Below, one piece after another: positions 9,065 to 17,545 of a stretch of DNA of 64,000 bases. How positions within the stretch are numbered: the stretch's first letter is position 1; each line of letters opens with the position of its first letter. Both the position numbers and the translations under genes were made by a program. Source of the DNA: Desulfobaccales bacterium. Its GTDB lineage: Bacteria > Desulfobacterota > Desulfobaccia > Desulfobaccales > 0-14-0-80-60-11. The notes under the pieces were generated by a model. That model saw nothing but the letters and a program-made list of their open reading frames with translations, made no database searches and had not been told where the DNA came from. The DNA is taken from NCBI GenBank assembly GCA_037481655.1, contig JBBFLF010000003.1, positions 62,001 to 126,000 of the forward strand, written 5' to 3'.

Positions 9065-9323
9065 GTATCAGTGCAGCGCCTGCGGTCACATCGTGGAGAA
9101 ATGGCAGAAGCTCTCCGAAGAGCCGCTCACGGTCTGTGCCGCCTGCGGTGGCCCGCTGCACAAGCTCATCAGCAACTGCGCCTTCCATCTCAAAGGTTCC
9201 GGCTGGTACGTCACCGACTACGCCGGCAGCCGGGCCAACTCCGCCACCAGCGACGCCGGCAAAGACAAAGCGGGCGACTCCTCCCCTGCGGCCGCGGACT
9301 CCGGCTCGACGTCCGTGAAGTGA
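9051..9323 (+). CDS. FmdB-family zinc-ribbon protein
   Basis: A 90-aa FmdB-family (putative regulatory) zinc ribbon. It begins [13 protein letters not shown], with a second Cys pair CAACGG about 20 residues later, followed by [17 protein letters not shown], the standard C-terminal signature of the family. A low-complexity Ala/Ser/Asp-rich tail follows. ATG 9051 is clear: AGGAGG lies 8 bases upstream, inside the end of the previous gene. The family was named from a regulator of formamidase genes; its molecular role is still vague. Confidence 0.88.
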   Translation: MPIYEYQCSACGHIVEKWQKLSEEPLTVCAACGGPLHKLISNCAFHLKGSGWYVTDYAGSRANSATSDAGKDKAGDSSPAAADSGSTSVK

Positions 9324-9366
9324 ACCACCTGCTGACCTCCCTGGCAGGGAGAGAAAGAGAGCATCC

Positions 9367-9945
9367 GTGGCCGAAATCAAAAGCGCCCTGGAACTGGCCC
9401 TGGAGAAGGCCGAACGCTTCGGCAAGGCCTCCAAGGAAGAACTGGCCAAAGAACGCTATCACGAACAGGGCCGCCAACTGGCGGTCAACTACCTGAAAGG
9501 CGAAGGAGACCTGGAGGAGGAGCTGAAGAACCTCCCCCCCGAAGCCCTGGAACCGGTGCGCCAGGCGGTGAAGGAGGTGTTGCTGCGCAACATCACCCTG
9601 CCCCGGGATGAGACCGTGGACGAGCGGCAGCGCCGGGCTTTGGAGGGCCTGCTGGTGGCCGCCTCCAACAAGAAAGGCATGGGGCTCCTCAAAAAAGAGG
9701 TGGAGCAGATCTGGCAGCAGTTCCTCCAGGCCAGAAACGGCGCCTACCAGCAGCTCAAGGCCAGCTTCAGCCACCAGCTCACTTCCTACGCCCGGGCCCT
9801 GGAAGCCCAGTTGGGCGCCCGGGTGCGCCTGGAGGTGGAACACCTGCCCCAATTCCAGGAGGAGTGGCGGAAGTTCGAAACCCAGCTCATCAACCAGTTT
9901 GAGCCCGTCCTGGCCGACCGCAAGGAACGCATGGCCGCCCTGTAA
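9367..9945 (+). CDS. Conserved hypothetical alpha-helical protein
   Basis: A 192-aa protein starting at GTG 9367. It is highly charged and rich in Glu, Lys, Leu and Gln, and is probably all helical with coiled-coil stretches, for example residues 20-75 and 100-190. No transmembrane segment, cysteine or recognisable catalytic motif is present. It follows the FmdB gene by 43 bases on the same strand and may share its transcript. I do not recognise a function. Its length and complete frame with codon bias like its neighbours support a real gene. Confidence 0.75.
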   Translation: MAEIKSALELALEKAERFGKASKEELAKERYHEQGRQLAVNYLKGEGDLEEELKNLPPEALEPVRQAVKEVLLRNITLPRDETVDERQRRALEGLLVAASNKKGMGLLKKEVEQIWQQFLQARNGAYQQLKASFSHQLTSYARALEAQLGARVRLEVEHLPQFQEEWRKFETQLINQFEPVLADRKERMAAL

Positions 9946-9982
9946 CCGGAGGGGGCGCCCCCGATGGCCGGGGCCCCCTTCT

Positions 9983-10775
9983 TTATCCCCTCCTTCCCCC
10001 TCCTTCCCGGCGCCGCCCTGCCAGCAGGCGACGGAAGTTGTCCCCCAGGAGGCCCCGTTCCACCTCGGGCGGCAGCCCCAGGCGCCTTAAGCGGCTCAAT
10101 TGCGCTGCGGGGTCGCCGAAGGGGTAGTCGCTGCCAAAGAAGAGGCGCTCACTGCCATAGCGGCTCAGGTAATCCTCGATCTCCCCGGGGGAGGCCAGGG
10201 AGGTGTCGGCGTACACGAAGGGGAGGTCCCACACTCCGGCCCGGGCCAAGGCGTGGTAACCGCCGTTTAAGCCCCCCAGGTGGGGGATGATGAGGGGCAC
10301 GCCGGGGGGCAAGAGTTTCTCAATAAAAAACAGGGTATTGGCGAAGGTCTCCTCAAGCAGGATGGGAAGCCGCCGCTTTTCCACCTCCGCCAGGAACTCC
10401 CGGCAGCGGGGGTCCCCGTAGTGATATTCCGGCTCATCGGCGTGGCGGTGCCACTTGATGGCCGCATACTCCTCCCCCAGCTCCTCCCAGGCGAAGTCGT
10501 TCCAGACGAAAAAAATAGGGGAAGATCTCGATCTCCGGGTCCGTCAGCCCCAGGAGGTAGCGGTGGGCCCGGCGGCGGGTGGCCTGCCAGGCGGGGGTGT
10601 CGGTGAAGTTGGGATCATAGCGGTCGTAGACGTCCTCCACCGGGGGGATGAGGCCCGCCCCCCTGATGCCTGCGGCCAGAAGGCGCCCTCGCACTCCCTC
10701 CCAGGGCCTATGCACATTCTGGCAGCCGCAGTGCAGATGCGCGTCAATGACCTGGAAGGACCCCGGATTCTCCAT
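9983..10775 (-). pseudogene. Amidohydrolase-family (amidohydrolase_2) protein, split by a frameshift
   Basis: ATG 10775 with AGGAGG upstream begins MENPGSFQVIDAHLHC, the metal-binding HxH start of the amidohydrolase-2 (TIM-barrel) family. The frame continues to EIFPYFF and is then lost at a run of seven T (coding strand) near 10,510-10,516. Removing one T restores FVWNDFAWEELGEEYAAIKWH, a typical family segment. This leads into the frame that ends at 9983 with IPHLGG and RLFFGSDYPFGDP, which supply the later His/Asp ligands. The intact product would be about 263 aa. The break may be a real mutation, a sequencing error or transcriptional slippage on the homopolymer. Confidence 0.8.
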
Positions 10776-10792
10776 GATCCCCTCCTGCTTCC

Positions 10793-12226
10793 TCAATGCG
10801 CTGGGCCATATTCTCCGGGCGATCCGGTTGGTGTTTCCGACTGCCGGACAGGGGGTGGGATGTTTTTTTTCTGATGATGGTGGAAATAATGGAGCAGAAA
10901 AGCAAAGAGGTGGCTGCCGGCGGCCACGCCCACGATAAACCAGTCCAGGCGGCCCAGGAAGGCAAAGACAAGGATCAGATAGACGAAATCCCGGCTGGTC
11001 ATCTCCGCGACGACGGGCGTCGGCGAGAGGGCCGGAGAATGCAGCGGCCAAAGCCGCCGCCGGTGGGGATCGGTGAGCCACCAGCACCAGCCGTAGCCGG
11101 TGGTAAGAGGTAGCATCAGGACAAGATAAAGGAGTTGGCCGGTGACCCGATAGAGGCCCGCGGCGATGCTGAGAAAAATGACCAAGTTCAGCAGGGTGTC
11201 GCCGTAAAGGTCCAGAAACTGGCCCAGGCGCGTCTGCCGGAAGGTGAGGCGGGCCAACAGGCCGTCCAGGGAGTCCAGCACCAGCACCAGCGGCAAGAGC
11301 AAGGCCCCGGCCACGGTGCTCGGGTAAGTGCCCTCCAAAAAGAGGAGCGCCGCCAGCAGGCCCAGAGCCAGGTGCAGCAGAGTGATCTGGGTGGGGCGCA
11401 CCGGCCAGGTGGCCACGGTGGGGAGCAACGCCCGGGCCAGCCGCCGGTTGAGGGAGGACTCCAGCCAGCCTTCTCCCCAGGGTGAGCCGCTTAAGCCCGC
11501 CGCCAGACGCCGGGCTGCCACCTGGGTGTCCTCCGGACGGCCCAGGTAGGTGAGGGAGAAGGGCTCCGCAGCCACGGCCACCAGGCGCCCCTTGGCCTCC
11601 AGATACCGCAGGCCCGCCTCCAGCAGGGCCGCCAGATGGGGCTGGCATTTCCGGGGCTTTTGGGTTTCCCGCCGCCAGTGGTGCCACTCCTCCCAGGCCT
11701 CCGGGGAGAGATGGGCCAGCCCCACCGCCCGCCAGCCGGGGAGGCCGTGCTCCTCCAGGCGGGCAGTGAGGGCCGTCAGGTGGGGAGGGGCGTCCAGCGG
11801 CCAGGCGGGATCATCGGTGCACACCACCACGGCCTCCCCCGGGGCCACTGGGTGCCGGGCCAGGCGGGCCACCAGGGCCGGGGAGGGCACGCTGTCGGCG
11901 GTGAGGACCAGCCAGGATGAGGGGGGTTGGCTCTCCAAAGCCGTCCAGTCATGCGCCAGCTCCACGGTCCCCTCCGTGCGCCGGCGCAGGCGGGCGAGGG
12001 ACAGATTTACGACCGGCTGAAGCCCCGGGGGAGCCAGAAGGTAGACCTGCGGCACCCCGGCCTGCCAGCAGGAGAGGACCAGCCGCTCTAAGTGCGGCAG
12101 CCCCGCCACTTCCAGCAGGTGCCAGGGGCTCAGCCCCGGAGGCGGGTCCGGGGCCACCAAGATGAGGGCGCAGCGGGGCCGGGACGGGGCCGGGGACTCC
12201 GAGGCGGGGTAAGCTGGGGAGTCCAT
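10793..12226 (-). CDS. CDP-alcohol phosphatidyltransferase with N-terminal nucleotidyltransferase-like domain
   Basis: A 477-aa fusion. Residues about 20-250 resemble a sugar/inositol-phosphate nucleotidyltransferase (VAGLPHLERLVLSCWQAGV, LVLTADSVP), but the usual GxGTR nucleotide loop is not evident, so this part may be degenerate. Residues about 265-450 form a polytopic membrane domain with the CDP-alcohol phosphotransferase signature DSLDGLLAR-x8-G-x3-D-x3-D (ending LYGD). The architecture recalls bifunctional inositol-phosphate cytidylyltransferase/phospholipid synthases, which make inositol-containing lipids or the solute di-myo-inositol phosphate. The actual alcohol substrate cannot be read from sequence. 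The start overlaps the upstream Mth938-family gene by one base. Confidence 0.8.
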   Translation of the reverse strand: MDSPAYPASESPAPSRPRCALILVAPDPPPGLSPWHLLEVAGLPHLERLVLSCWQAGVPQVYLLAPPGLQPVVNLSLARLRRRTEGTVELAHDWTALESQPPSSWLVLTADSVPSPALVARLARHPVAPGEAVVVCTDDPAWPLDAPPHLTALTARLEEHGLPGWRAVGLAHLSPEAWEEWHHWRRETQKPRKCQPHLAALLEAGLRYLEAKGRLVAVAAEPFSLTYLGRPEDTQVAARRLAAGLSGSPWGEGWLESSLNRRLARALLPTVATWPVRPTQITLLHLALGLLAALLFLEGTYPSTVAGALLLPLVLVLDSLDGLLARLTFRQTRLGQFLDLYGDTLLNLVIFLSIAAGLYRVTGQLLYLVLMLPLTTGYGWCWWLTDPHRRRLWPLHSPALSPTPVVAEMTSRDFVYLILVFAFLGRLDWFIVGVAAGSHLFAFLLHYFHHHQKKNIPPPVRQSETPTGSPGEYGPAH

Positions 12227-12567
12227 CAGCAGGTGAGGTGCAAGGCCGCGGCCAGGCGGCGTTTGCCGGCGAGAGAGTTGATCACCCGGCAGGCCTCCCG
12301 GGTGGGCAGGGCCACCAGGTCAATCTGCCGTTCCCGGAGGTAGGCGGCCAGGGCCGGGTCCACCTCCAGGCGGCCGGGCTGGCCCTGGCCCACCACCAGC
12401 ACCTCGGGCCCTGCGGCCAGGGCCTCGGCCACGTCCTCCAGGAGCAGGAGATGGGCGTGCCGTCGCCACCAATTGGGGTTAAGGCCTCCGGGCCACAAAA
12501 GCACATCCTGACGGTAGGAGACGCCGTCAATGACGATGTGGCCGAAGTCATAGCTGTCGATGTGCAT
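12226..12567 (-). CDS. Mth938/DUF498 (NDUFAF3-like) domain protein
   Basis: A 113-aa protein starting MHIDSYDFGHIVIDGVSYRQDVLLWPGG, the characteristic N-terminus of the Mth938-like family that includes the human complex I assembly factor NDUFAF3. Later VLVVGQGQPGRLEVDP and VALPTREACRVIN match the family's Rossmann-like fold. ATG 12567 is preferred over upstream in-frame codons that lie inside the neighbouring Slp gene. Its stop overlaps the next start (TGATG). Its bacterial role is not established; proximity to a complex I operon may be coincidental. Confidence 0.82.
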   Translation of the reverse strand: MHIDSYDFGHIVIDGVSYRQDVLLWPGGLNPNWWRRHAHLLLLEDVAEALAAGPEVLVVGQGQPGRLEVDPALAAYLRERQIDLVALPTREACRVINSLAGKRRLAAALHLTC

Positions 12568-12616
12568 GGCCTGCGATGCCTCGCTCCCTTCCACCCCCCA
12601 CCTTCTCCCCCGGCTC

Positions 12617-13135
12617 TCAGCGGTTGTGGCCGCCGCGCCAGGGGTCAAAGTAGGGGGGCGTAAACCAATGCTCCAGCGCCGGGTCCCCATCATACCACTC
12701 CCGGGGGACCGGGTAGTAGTACTTTTCCCAGCGGGGGTACTCCCCCAGCTTCAGGTCCCGGGCCTGAAGGAGCAGCCGACCGTCCCGGCTGCCCGCCACG
12801 GTCCCGGTAACCGTTATCTGCCGGCCGGGCACATAGTAACTGGGGGGAAGAAAGCGCGGGCTCTCCACCAGAAATGTGTGGCCGCTGGCTGCGCCGCTGG
12901 GCTGACCCCGGGAATCCAGCTCCCGGTGGCGCACACTCAGCAGGCTTTTCCCCTCCGCATGGGTGAGGGAGAGAATCTCGCCGCCCAGGCGCACCTCCTG
13001 ACCCCGGAAGGCCTGGGGGTCGGAGGCCAGGGTCGCCATGCCGGCAGGGGTGAGGGCCGGGCCGGCCAGGTACGCCGGCGCACAGCCGCTGAGCCCGGCG
13101 GCCAACACCGAAACCAGGAGGAGAAATCTCCGCAT
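12617..13135 (-). CDS. Slp-family outer-membrane lipoprotein
   Basis: A 172-aa lipoprotein. The N-terminal signal MRRFLLLVSVLAAGLSGC has a lipobox LSGC with the lipidated Cys at residue 18. The mature part carries the Slp features RGQEVRLGGEILSL, a charged middle and GRQITVTGTVAGSRDG. The tail is rich in Tyr/Trp/Pro (YPRWEKYYYP, YFDPWRGG). Slp proteins are periplasm-facing outer-membrane lipoproteins induced by starvation in enterics. It is followed closely by the Mth938 gene. Confidence 0.85.
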   Translation of the reverse strand: MRRFLLLVSVLAAGLSGCAPAYLAGPALTPAGMATLASDPQAFRGQEVRLGGEILSLTHAEGKSLLSVRHRELDSRGQPSGAASGHTFLVESPRFLPPSYYVPGRQITVTGTVAGSRDGRLLLQARDLKLGEYPRWEKYYYPVPREWYDGDPALEHWFTPPYFDPWRGGHNR

Positions 13136-13268
13136 TCAATCTCCCCGGGACGCCTGCGGGACCCGCCCACAGGGCGGTCAAAGAGTCATTGCGACCAGGA
13201 AGCCCGACGCCATTTCCCAAGACTCTCCACCATGATCACCGCATTCAGGAGGAAGGCGCATTTAAAGC

Positions 13269-13298
13269 TTACCAAAAGCAAAACGCGATTTTTATGAT
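13269..13298 (+). promoter_or_regulatory. Possible promoter for the trmJ-like gene
   Basis: In the 298-bp space between the divergent slp and trmJ-like genes, an AT-rich island contains TTACCA (13269-13274) and TATGAT (13293-13298) spaced by 18 bases. The match to sigma-70 consensus is moderate, and the leader would be about 140 bases. Nothing else recognisable is in this intergenic stretch. Confidence 0.3.
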
Positions 13299-13445
13299 AA
13301 ATTCAGAGACAGACTGTTATTTGAAGAAGGGGCCAGGCGTTCACGACCCTGTTTCCCGTTCGGGCCCTCTTCCCCACCCCGGCATTGGGGAGAGGGGGGA
13401 CTGCTGCGCGCCCGCTTCCACCCCAGTTGCATTTTGGTTGTCAGG

Positions 13446-14285
13446 ATGTCCAGGTCACGCACACCCCATAAACCAGAAAACCAGGTCCGGCTGGAGAATG
13501 TGGCCGTCGTGCTGCACCGGCCCAAGCTCCCGGAAAACATCGGCGCCGCCGCCCGGGCCGCCTGCAATATGGGACTCACCCGCCTGGTGGTGGTGCAGCC
13601 CCACAGCCTGGACCCGGTGCGCATGCGCATGATGGCCACCCAGGCAGCGGCCCCGCTTTTGGAGGCCATGGAGGTCTACGACGACCTGGCCCAGGCCTTG
13701 GGGGCCTTTCAGTATGTGGTGGGCACCACCGCCCGTCAGGGGGGCCTGCGACGGGAGTTTCTCACCCCCCGGGAGATGGCCCACAAACTGGTGGAGATCA
13801 GCCGCCACAACCGGGTGGCCCTGCTCTTCGGGCCGGAGAACTGGGGCCTCACCAACGAGGAGCTGGCCCTCTGCCAGGCCCTGGTGACCATCCCCACGGC
13901 GGCGTGCTCCTCCCTCAACCTGGCCCAGGCGGTCATGGTGCTGGCCTACGAGGTCTTTACCGCCCGGCACACTGAACCCCGCTTCGTCCCCCGGCTGGCC
14001 AACGTCCAGGAGCTGGAGTCCATGTATGCCATGCTCAAGGACACCCTGGTGAAGATCCATTACATCGGCCACCAGAATCCGGATTACTGGATGTTTAATG
14101 TGCGGCGTTTCTTTAACCGCTTGGGCTTGCGGGCCCGGGAGACCCAGGTGGTAAAAGGCATCTGCCGGCAGATCGACTGGTATGTGACTTCCCGGCTGGC
14201 CGCGGCGGGATTGAGCCTCGACGACCAGGCAAAAGAGTTCGAGGGCCCCCAAGAGCGCGGGCCGGGGAAAGTCGTGGATTTTTAA
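13446..14285 (+). CDS. trmJ: TrmJ-like tRNA/rRNA 2'-O-methyltransferase (SPOUT family)
   Basis: A 279-aa SAM-dependent SPOUT methyltransferase of the SpoU/TrmJ group, which methylates ribose at tRNA position 32 in characterised members. The trefoil-knot motifs are clear: RPKLPENIGAAARAACNMG, LLFGPENWGLTNEEL and SSLNLAQAVMVLAYE. The C-terminal extension (about residues 175-279, ending PGKVVDF) is like that of the TrmJ family. ATG 13446 was chosen; a TTG 12 bases upstream is in frame. Exact target specificity is not visible. Confidence 0.85.
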   Translation: MSRSRTPHKPENQVRLENVAVVLHRPKLPENIGAAARAACNMGLTRLVVVQPHSLDPVRMRMMATQAAAPLLEAMEVYDDLAQALGAFQYVVGTTARQGGLRREFLTPREMAHKLVEISRHNRVALLFGPENWGLTNEELALCQALVTIPTAACSSLNLAQAVMVLAYEVFTARHTEPRFVPRLANVQELESMYAMLKDTLVKIHYIGHQNPDYWMFNVRRFFNRLGLRARETQVVKGICRQIDWYVTSRLAAAGLSLDDQAKEFEGPQERGPGKVVDF

Positions 14286-14363
14286 AGGATTTTGTGATAA
14301 TAACACTGGAAAAACCCGCACCAGGGATAAAAATACGCCCAATAACCGGCCAGGGGTGACCTC

Positions 14364-15827
14364 ATGAATCTGGCGCAACGACTTGTGCAGGAAAAGATCC
14401 TGACCCCCGAGCAACTGGGACTGGCACTGGCCCGCCAGAAACGCCAGCGGGGCTTTCTGGCCAAACACCTTCTGGAGCTGAATCTGGTGGCGCCGGAGGT
14501 GCTGAAAAGCCTCATCCCGCCCTTTCCCCCCGAACCGCAGAGCTTCCGGGAGCTGGGGGTGCCTGAGCCGATGTTGGCGGCCCTGTTCCTCAAACACGCC
14601 TACCACCGGGAGGTGATCACCTCCCGGGAGATGGCCGAGGCCCTAAAGATTCCCGAAACCCTGGTGGAGCAGCTCATCGAGTATCTCAAGGGCCAGAAAT
14701 ATCTGGATGTCAAACCCCGGGATCTCCTCCGGCCCGAGGTCACCCACCTGGCGGTGGAGCTGCGCTACGTCCTGAGCGACGCCGGCAAGCGCAAAGCCGA
14801 AGCCGAGATGGAGTTCAACAGCTACGTGGGGCCGGCGCCGGTGCCCCTGGAAGATTATTGGGACTGGGTGGAATACCAGACCATCCAGCAGGTGACCGTG
14901 GATGAACCCCGCCTCCGGGAGGTGCTGGCGGACTACGTCCTCACCGACGACTTCATCCAGAAGCTGGGGCCGGCGGTCTTAAGCGGCCGCTCCATCTTCC
15001 TCTACGGGCCCACCGGCAGCGGCAAGACGGTCCTGGCCAAGGCGGTGGGCGAGGCCTTTGAGGATCCGGTCTTTGTCCCCTATGCCCTCTATGTTTATGG
15101 GCAGATCATCCGCATCTTTGACGAGGTGAACCACCACCCGGTGCCGCCCTCCCACGACGTGCGGCGCCAGGACCGCCGCTGGGTGCTGTGCCGGCGGCCC
15201 TTTGTCATCGCCGGGGGGGAGATGACCGAGGACTCCCTGGAGCTGCGTTTCAATCCGGTGCTGCGGTACTACGAAGCCCCTCACCAGCTCCGGGCCAACA
15301 ACGGCGTCTTCCTGATTGACGACTTCGGCCGCCAGAAGATCTCCCCCCGCCACCTGCTGAACCGCTGGATGTATCCCCTGGAGACCCGGCAGGACTTCCT
15401 CACCCTTAACACCGGGCAGCAATTCGCCGTGCCTTTTGACCAGCTGGTGATCTTCGCCACCAACCTGGACCCCCACGGTCTGGCGGACCCGGCCTTTTTG
15501 AGGCGCATCCGCCACAAGATCTATGTGGGCCATGTGACCGAGGAGCAGTATCTGGAGATCTTCCGGCGGGTGTGCGCCCAGCAGAATCTCGCCTTCAATC
15601 TGGAGGCGGTCCGGGAGATGATGCGCACCGTCTATGCCAACCGGCCCATAAACGCCTGCCATCCCCGGGACCTGGTGGACAACCTCATTGACCGGGCCCG
15701 CTTTCTCAAGATCACCCCGGAACTCACCCGGGAGCAGCTGGAGGAGGCGGCCCGCAGTTACTTCGTCCCCGGCACCGGCATCATTGACTATGACGCCCTG
15801 CACGAAGAGCCCCGGCCGCTGATGTGA
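14364..15827 (+). CDS. AAA-family ATPase with MshEN-like N-terminal domain
   Basis: A 487-aa protein. Residues 1-60 (LAQRLVQEKILTPEQLGLALARQ...LLELNLVAPEVL) resemble the MshEN/GspE N-terminal domain found in type II secretion and pilus ATPases and in cyclic-di-GMP receptors. The C-terminal part is an AAA-type ATPase with Walker A GPTGSGKT, Walker B GVFLIDDFG, a sensor-like IFATNLDP and an arginine finger region DPAFLRRIRHKI. It is not a GspE because the secretion ATPase Asp/His boxes are absent. ATG 14364 follows a GGGGTGA ribosome site. It is a stand-alone gene, perhaps linked to motility or surface regulation; that role is inferred. Confidence 0.78.
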   Translation: MNLAQRLVQEKILTPEQLGLALARQKRQRGFLAKHLLELNLVAPEVLKSLIPPFPPEPQSFRELGVPEPMLAALFLKHAYHREVITSREMAEALKIPETLVEQLIEYLKGQKYLDVKPRDLLRPEVTHLAVELRYVLSDAGKRKAEAEMEFNSYVGPAPVPLEDYWDWVEYQTIQQVTVDEPRLREVLADYVLTDDFIQKLGPAVLSGRSIFLYGPTGSGKTVLAKAVGEAFEDPVFVPYALYVYGQIIRIFDEVNHHPVPPSHDVRRQDRRWVLCRRPFVIAGGEMTEDSLELRFNPVLRYYEAPHQLRANNGVFLIDDFGRQKISPRHLLNRWMYPLETRQDFLTLNTGQQFAVPFDQLVIFATNLDPHGLADPAFLRRIRHKIYVGHVTEEQYLEIFRRVCAQQNLAFNLEAVREMMRTVYANRPINACHPRDLVDNLIDRARFLKITPELTREQLEEAARSYFVPGTGIIDYDALHEEPRPLM

Positions 15828-15980
15828 CGGGAGAAGGGCCAAAGGCGTGGCCTTGTGCCCCTTAAGGATGGGAAGGGGAGGGTAGGGGAGGCTGGCGGAG
15901 GCCGCTACTCCCCGGCCCTCCTCCATTTTATATCCTTCTTATATCCTTCCCTGCCATGATGGCAGGGGCCGCCTTCCCGG

Positions 15981-16898
15981 CTAATCTTTCAGTCTTACCT
16001 GGAATTTCTCCACCAGGCGCACCGGATTGTAGGAGAGCTTGGCGGTCCGGAGGCCCGGCTCGCCCAGGTCCTGCTCCCGGTTGACAAAGGGCACCTGTGC
16101 CCAGGCGTGCTGGAGAAACTGCTGGTTGATGACCGCGTAGGCGCCCCGGAGCTCCGGATCGGCCTTTTCGATGTGAATCACCACCGTCTCCCGATTGAGG
16201 AGCTCCCCCAGGGTGAAGGCCACCACCCGGCTGTCCACCAGGAGCAGCCCGCCGGTGAGCTCCAGGGCGGTGAAATGTTCTAAAGCCTCTCTGACTGCCT
16301 CCCATTCCCCCGCCAAGCCCAGGTCCTCCTCACAGCGCCGGATGCGGCACCAGGCGTCGGCCAGCTCCCGGCAGGCCGGCAGGTGTGCCTCGGTCAGGGG
16401 TTCGTAGGTGAACTGATGCGCCCGGCGGAAGGCGTTGACGTGATTGCGCTTGTCGTGGAAGCGGCGACCGGCCAGCTGGATGAGGTCGGCAGTGGCATAG
16501 AGGTAGTCAAAGTGCTCCCGCTCCGGGGTGATCTCGAATTCCGGCGCCCCGGCCAGCTCCTGGGCCAGCCGGCCGTCGGCCCGGCTGAGGACCGGCGCGG
16601 GCTGGCCCTGCTCCTCCTTGAGCCACTCAAAGAAGCGGCGCACCACCGGCAGGCGGGGGGAAGGGCCCACCGGCGGCCAGACGTGCAGCTCTCCCGGGGT
16701 GGGCCGGCTGAGGAGCAGGAGATGCTCGCCCATAAGACACCAGGAAAGGCCATGGGGCCGCCGCCAGATGAAGAGATTGGTGAAGGTGAGCTCCGAGGTC
16801 TCCGGCTGATAGGCCCACAACCGGGGCTGAATCAGGTCCCGGTGTTCCAGGGTGAGGGGTTGAAAGTCCGGAAATTGGGGTAAAGATGCAATGGGCAT
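15981..16898 (-). CDS. DUF2156-family (LPG synthetase C-terminal domain-like) protein
   Basis: A 305-aa protein beginning MPIASLPQFPDFQPLTLEHRDLI at ATG 16898, with AAGGA about 10 bases upstream. It has the double-GNAT layout of the DUF2156 group related to the catalytic domain of lysylphosphatidylglycerol synthase: SELTFTNLFIWR early, then RRFHDKRNHVNAFRR, VIHIEKADPELRGAYAVINQQF and NREQDLGEPGLRTAKLSYNP. There is no membrane domain, so it is not a complete MprF. An aminoacyl or acyl transfer role is inferred from the fold. It is divergent to the response-regulator gene. Confidence 0.82.
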   Translation of the reverse strand: MPIASLPQFPDFQPLTLEHRDLIQPRLWAYQPETSELTFTNLFIWRRPHGLSWCLMGEHLLLLSRPTPGELHVWPPVGPSPRLPVVRRFFEWLKEEQGQPAPVLSRADGRLAQELAGAPEFEITPEREHFDYLYATADLIQLAGRRFHDKRNHVNAFRRAHQFTYEPLTEAHLPACRELADAWCRIRRCEEDLGLAGEWEAVREALEHFTALELTGGLLLVDSRVVAFTLGELLNRETVVIHIEKADPELRGAYAVINQQFLQHAWAQVPFVNREQDLGEPGLRTAKLSYNPVRLVEKFQVRLKD

Positions 16899-17100
16899 GT
16901 GCGAACATCCTTGACAGTCTGTAAAAAATGCCGACAGGCTTCGGGCCAGAAGCAGGCCCCGGTGATTTCCCCGGAGGCCGGGTAACTCCGGCCCGCTTCT
17001 GGCACTGCCGTTGCAAGTAAAGGGGCGGTTTCCCGGGAACCCCGGGCATTCCGACGGGGCGCCAGGCCGTGCGTCGCGGTCCGCTGCCCCGACCCACTCC

Positions 17101-17511
17101 ATGGTGCACTCCGGGGGGAAGGTGCCAAGACCCTGGAAAATTCTCGTGGCCGATCGCAACCGGCACGTGCGGGATCTGCTCCGGCGGGAATTGCGGGCCG
17201 AAGGCTATGAGGTGGCGGAGGCCTGGGACGGACATGAGGTCTGGCAGCGGCTCACCGGCCCGGACCCGCCGGATGTGCTCATCCTGGACCCGGACCTGCC
17301 CTATCTGGAAGACCTGGTGGAGATGGCCCAGTTCCAGGAACACCCTCCCACCGTGCCCTTGATCCTTTACATGTTCCGGGAGGAGGAACCGCAGGTCCCC
17401 CTGCCCCAGGCTGCCGCCCGGCTGGAGAAGCGGGAGGACCCCCGCCCCCTCAAGGAGGTGGTGGCCCGGATCCTGAAGCACCGCCAGGGAGGAGCCGGCC
17501 CCGGCGAGTAA
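17101..17511 (+). CDS. Response-regulator receiver-domain protein
   Basis: A single CheY-like receiver domain of 136 aa. WKILVADRNRHVRDLLRRELRAEGYEV gives beta-1 and the acidic pocket. VLILDPDLPYLEDLV holds the predicted phospho-acceptor Asp. The switch Thr/Ser strand reads VPLILYMF, and the usual Lys-Pro after beta-5 reads EKREDPRP. The one-residue acidic pocket (ADRN instead of DD) and missing Lys-Pro mean phosphorylation may be weak. No output domain or adjacent kinase is present. The start is uncertain: ATG 17101 was taken, with GTG codons just downstream also possible. Confidence 0.7.
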   Translation: MVHSGGKVPRPWKILVADRNRHVRDLLRRELRAEGYEVAEAWDGHEVWQRLTGPDPPDVLILDPDLPYLEDLVEMAQFQEHPPTVPLILYMFREEEPQVPLPQAAARLEKREDPRPLKEVVARILKHRQGGAGPGE

Positions 17512-17545
17512 AGGGTTTGAACGCCGCGGCTCCCGGCCGTCCCCC

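Noticed and set aside
17011-17100. 30-residue N-terminal extension of the receiver-domain protein
   Set aside because: Low-complexity sequence before the receiver fold, lying in the divergent promoter region; ATG 17101 or a nearby GTG fits better.
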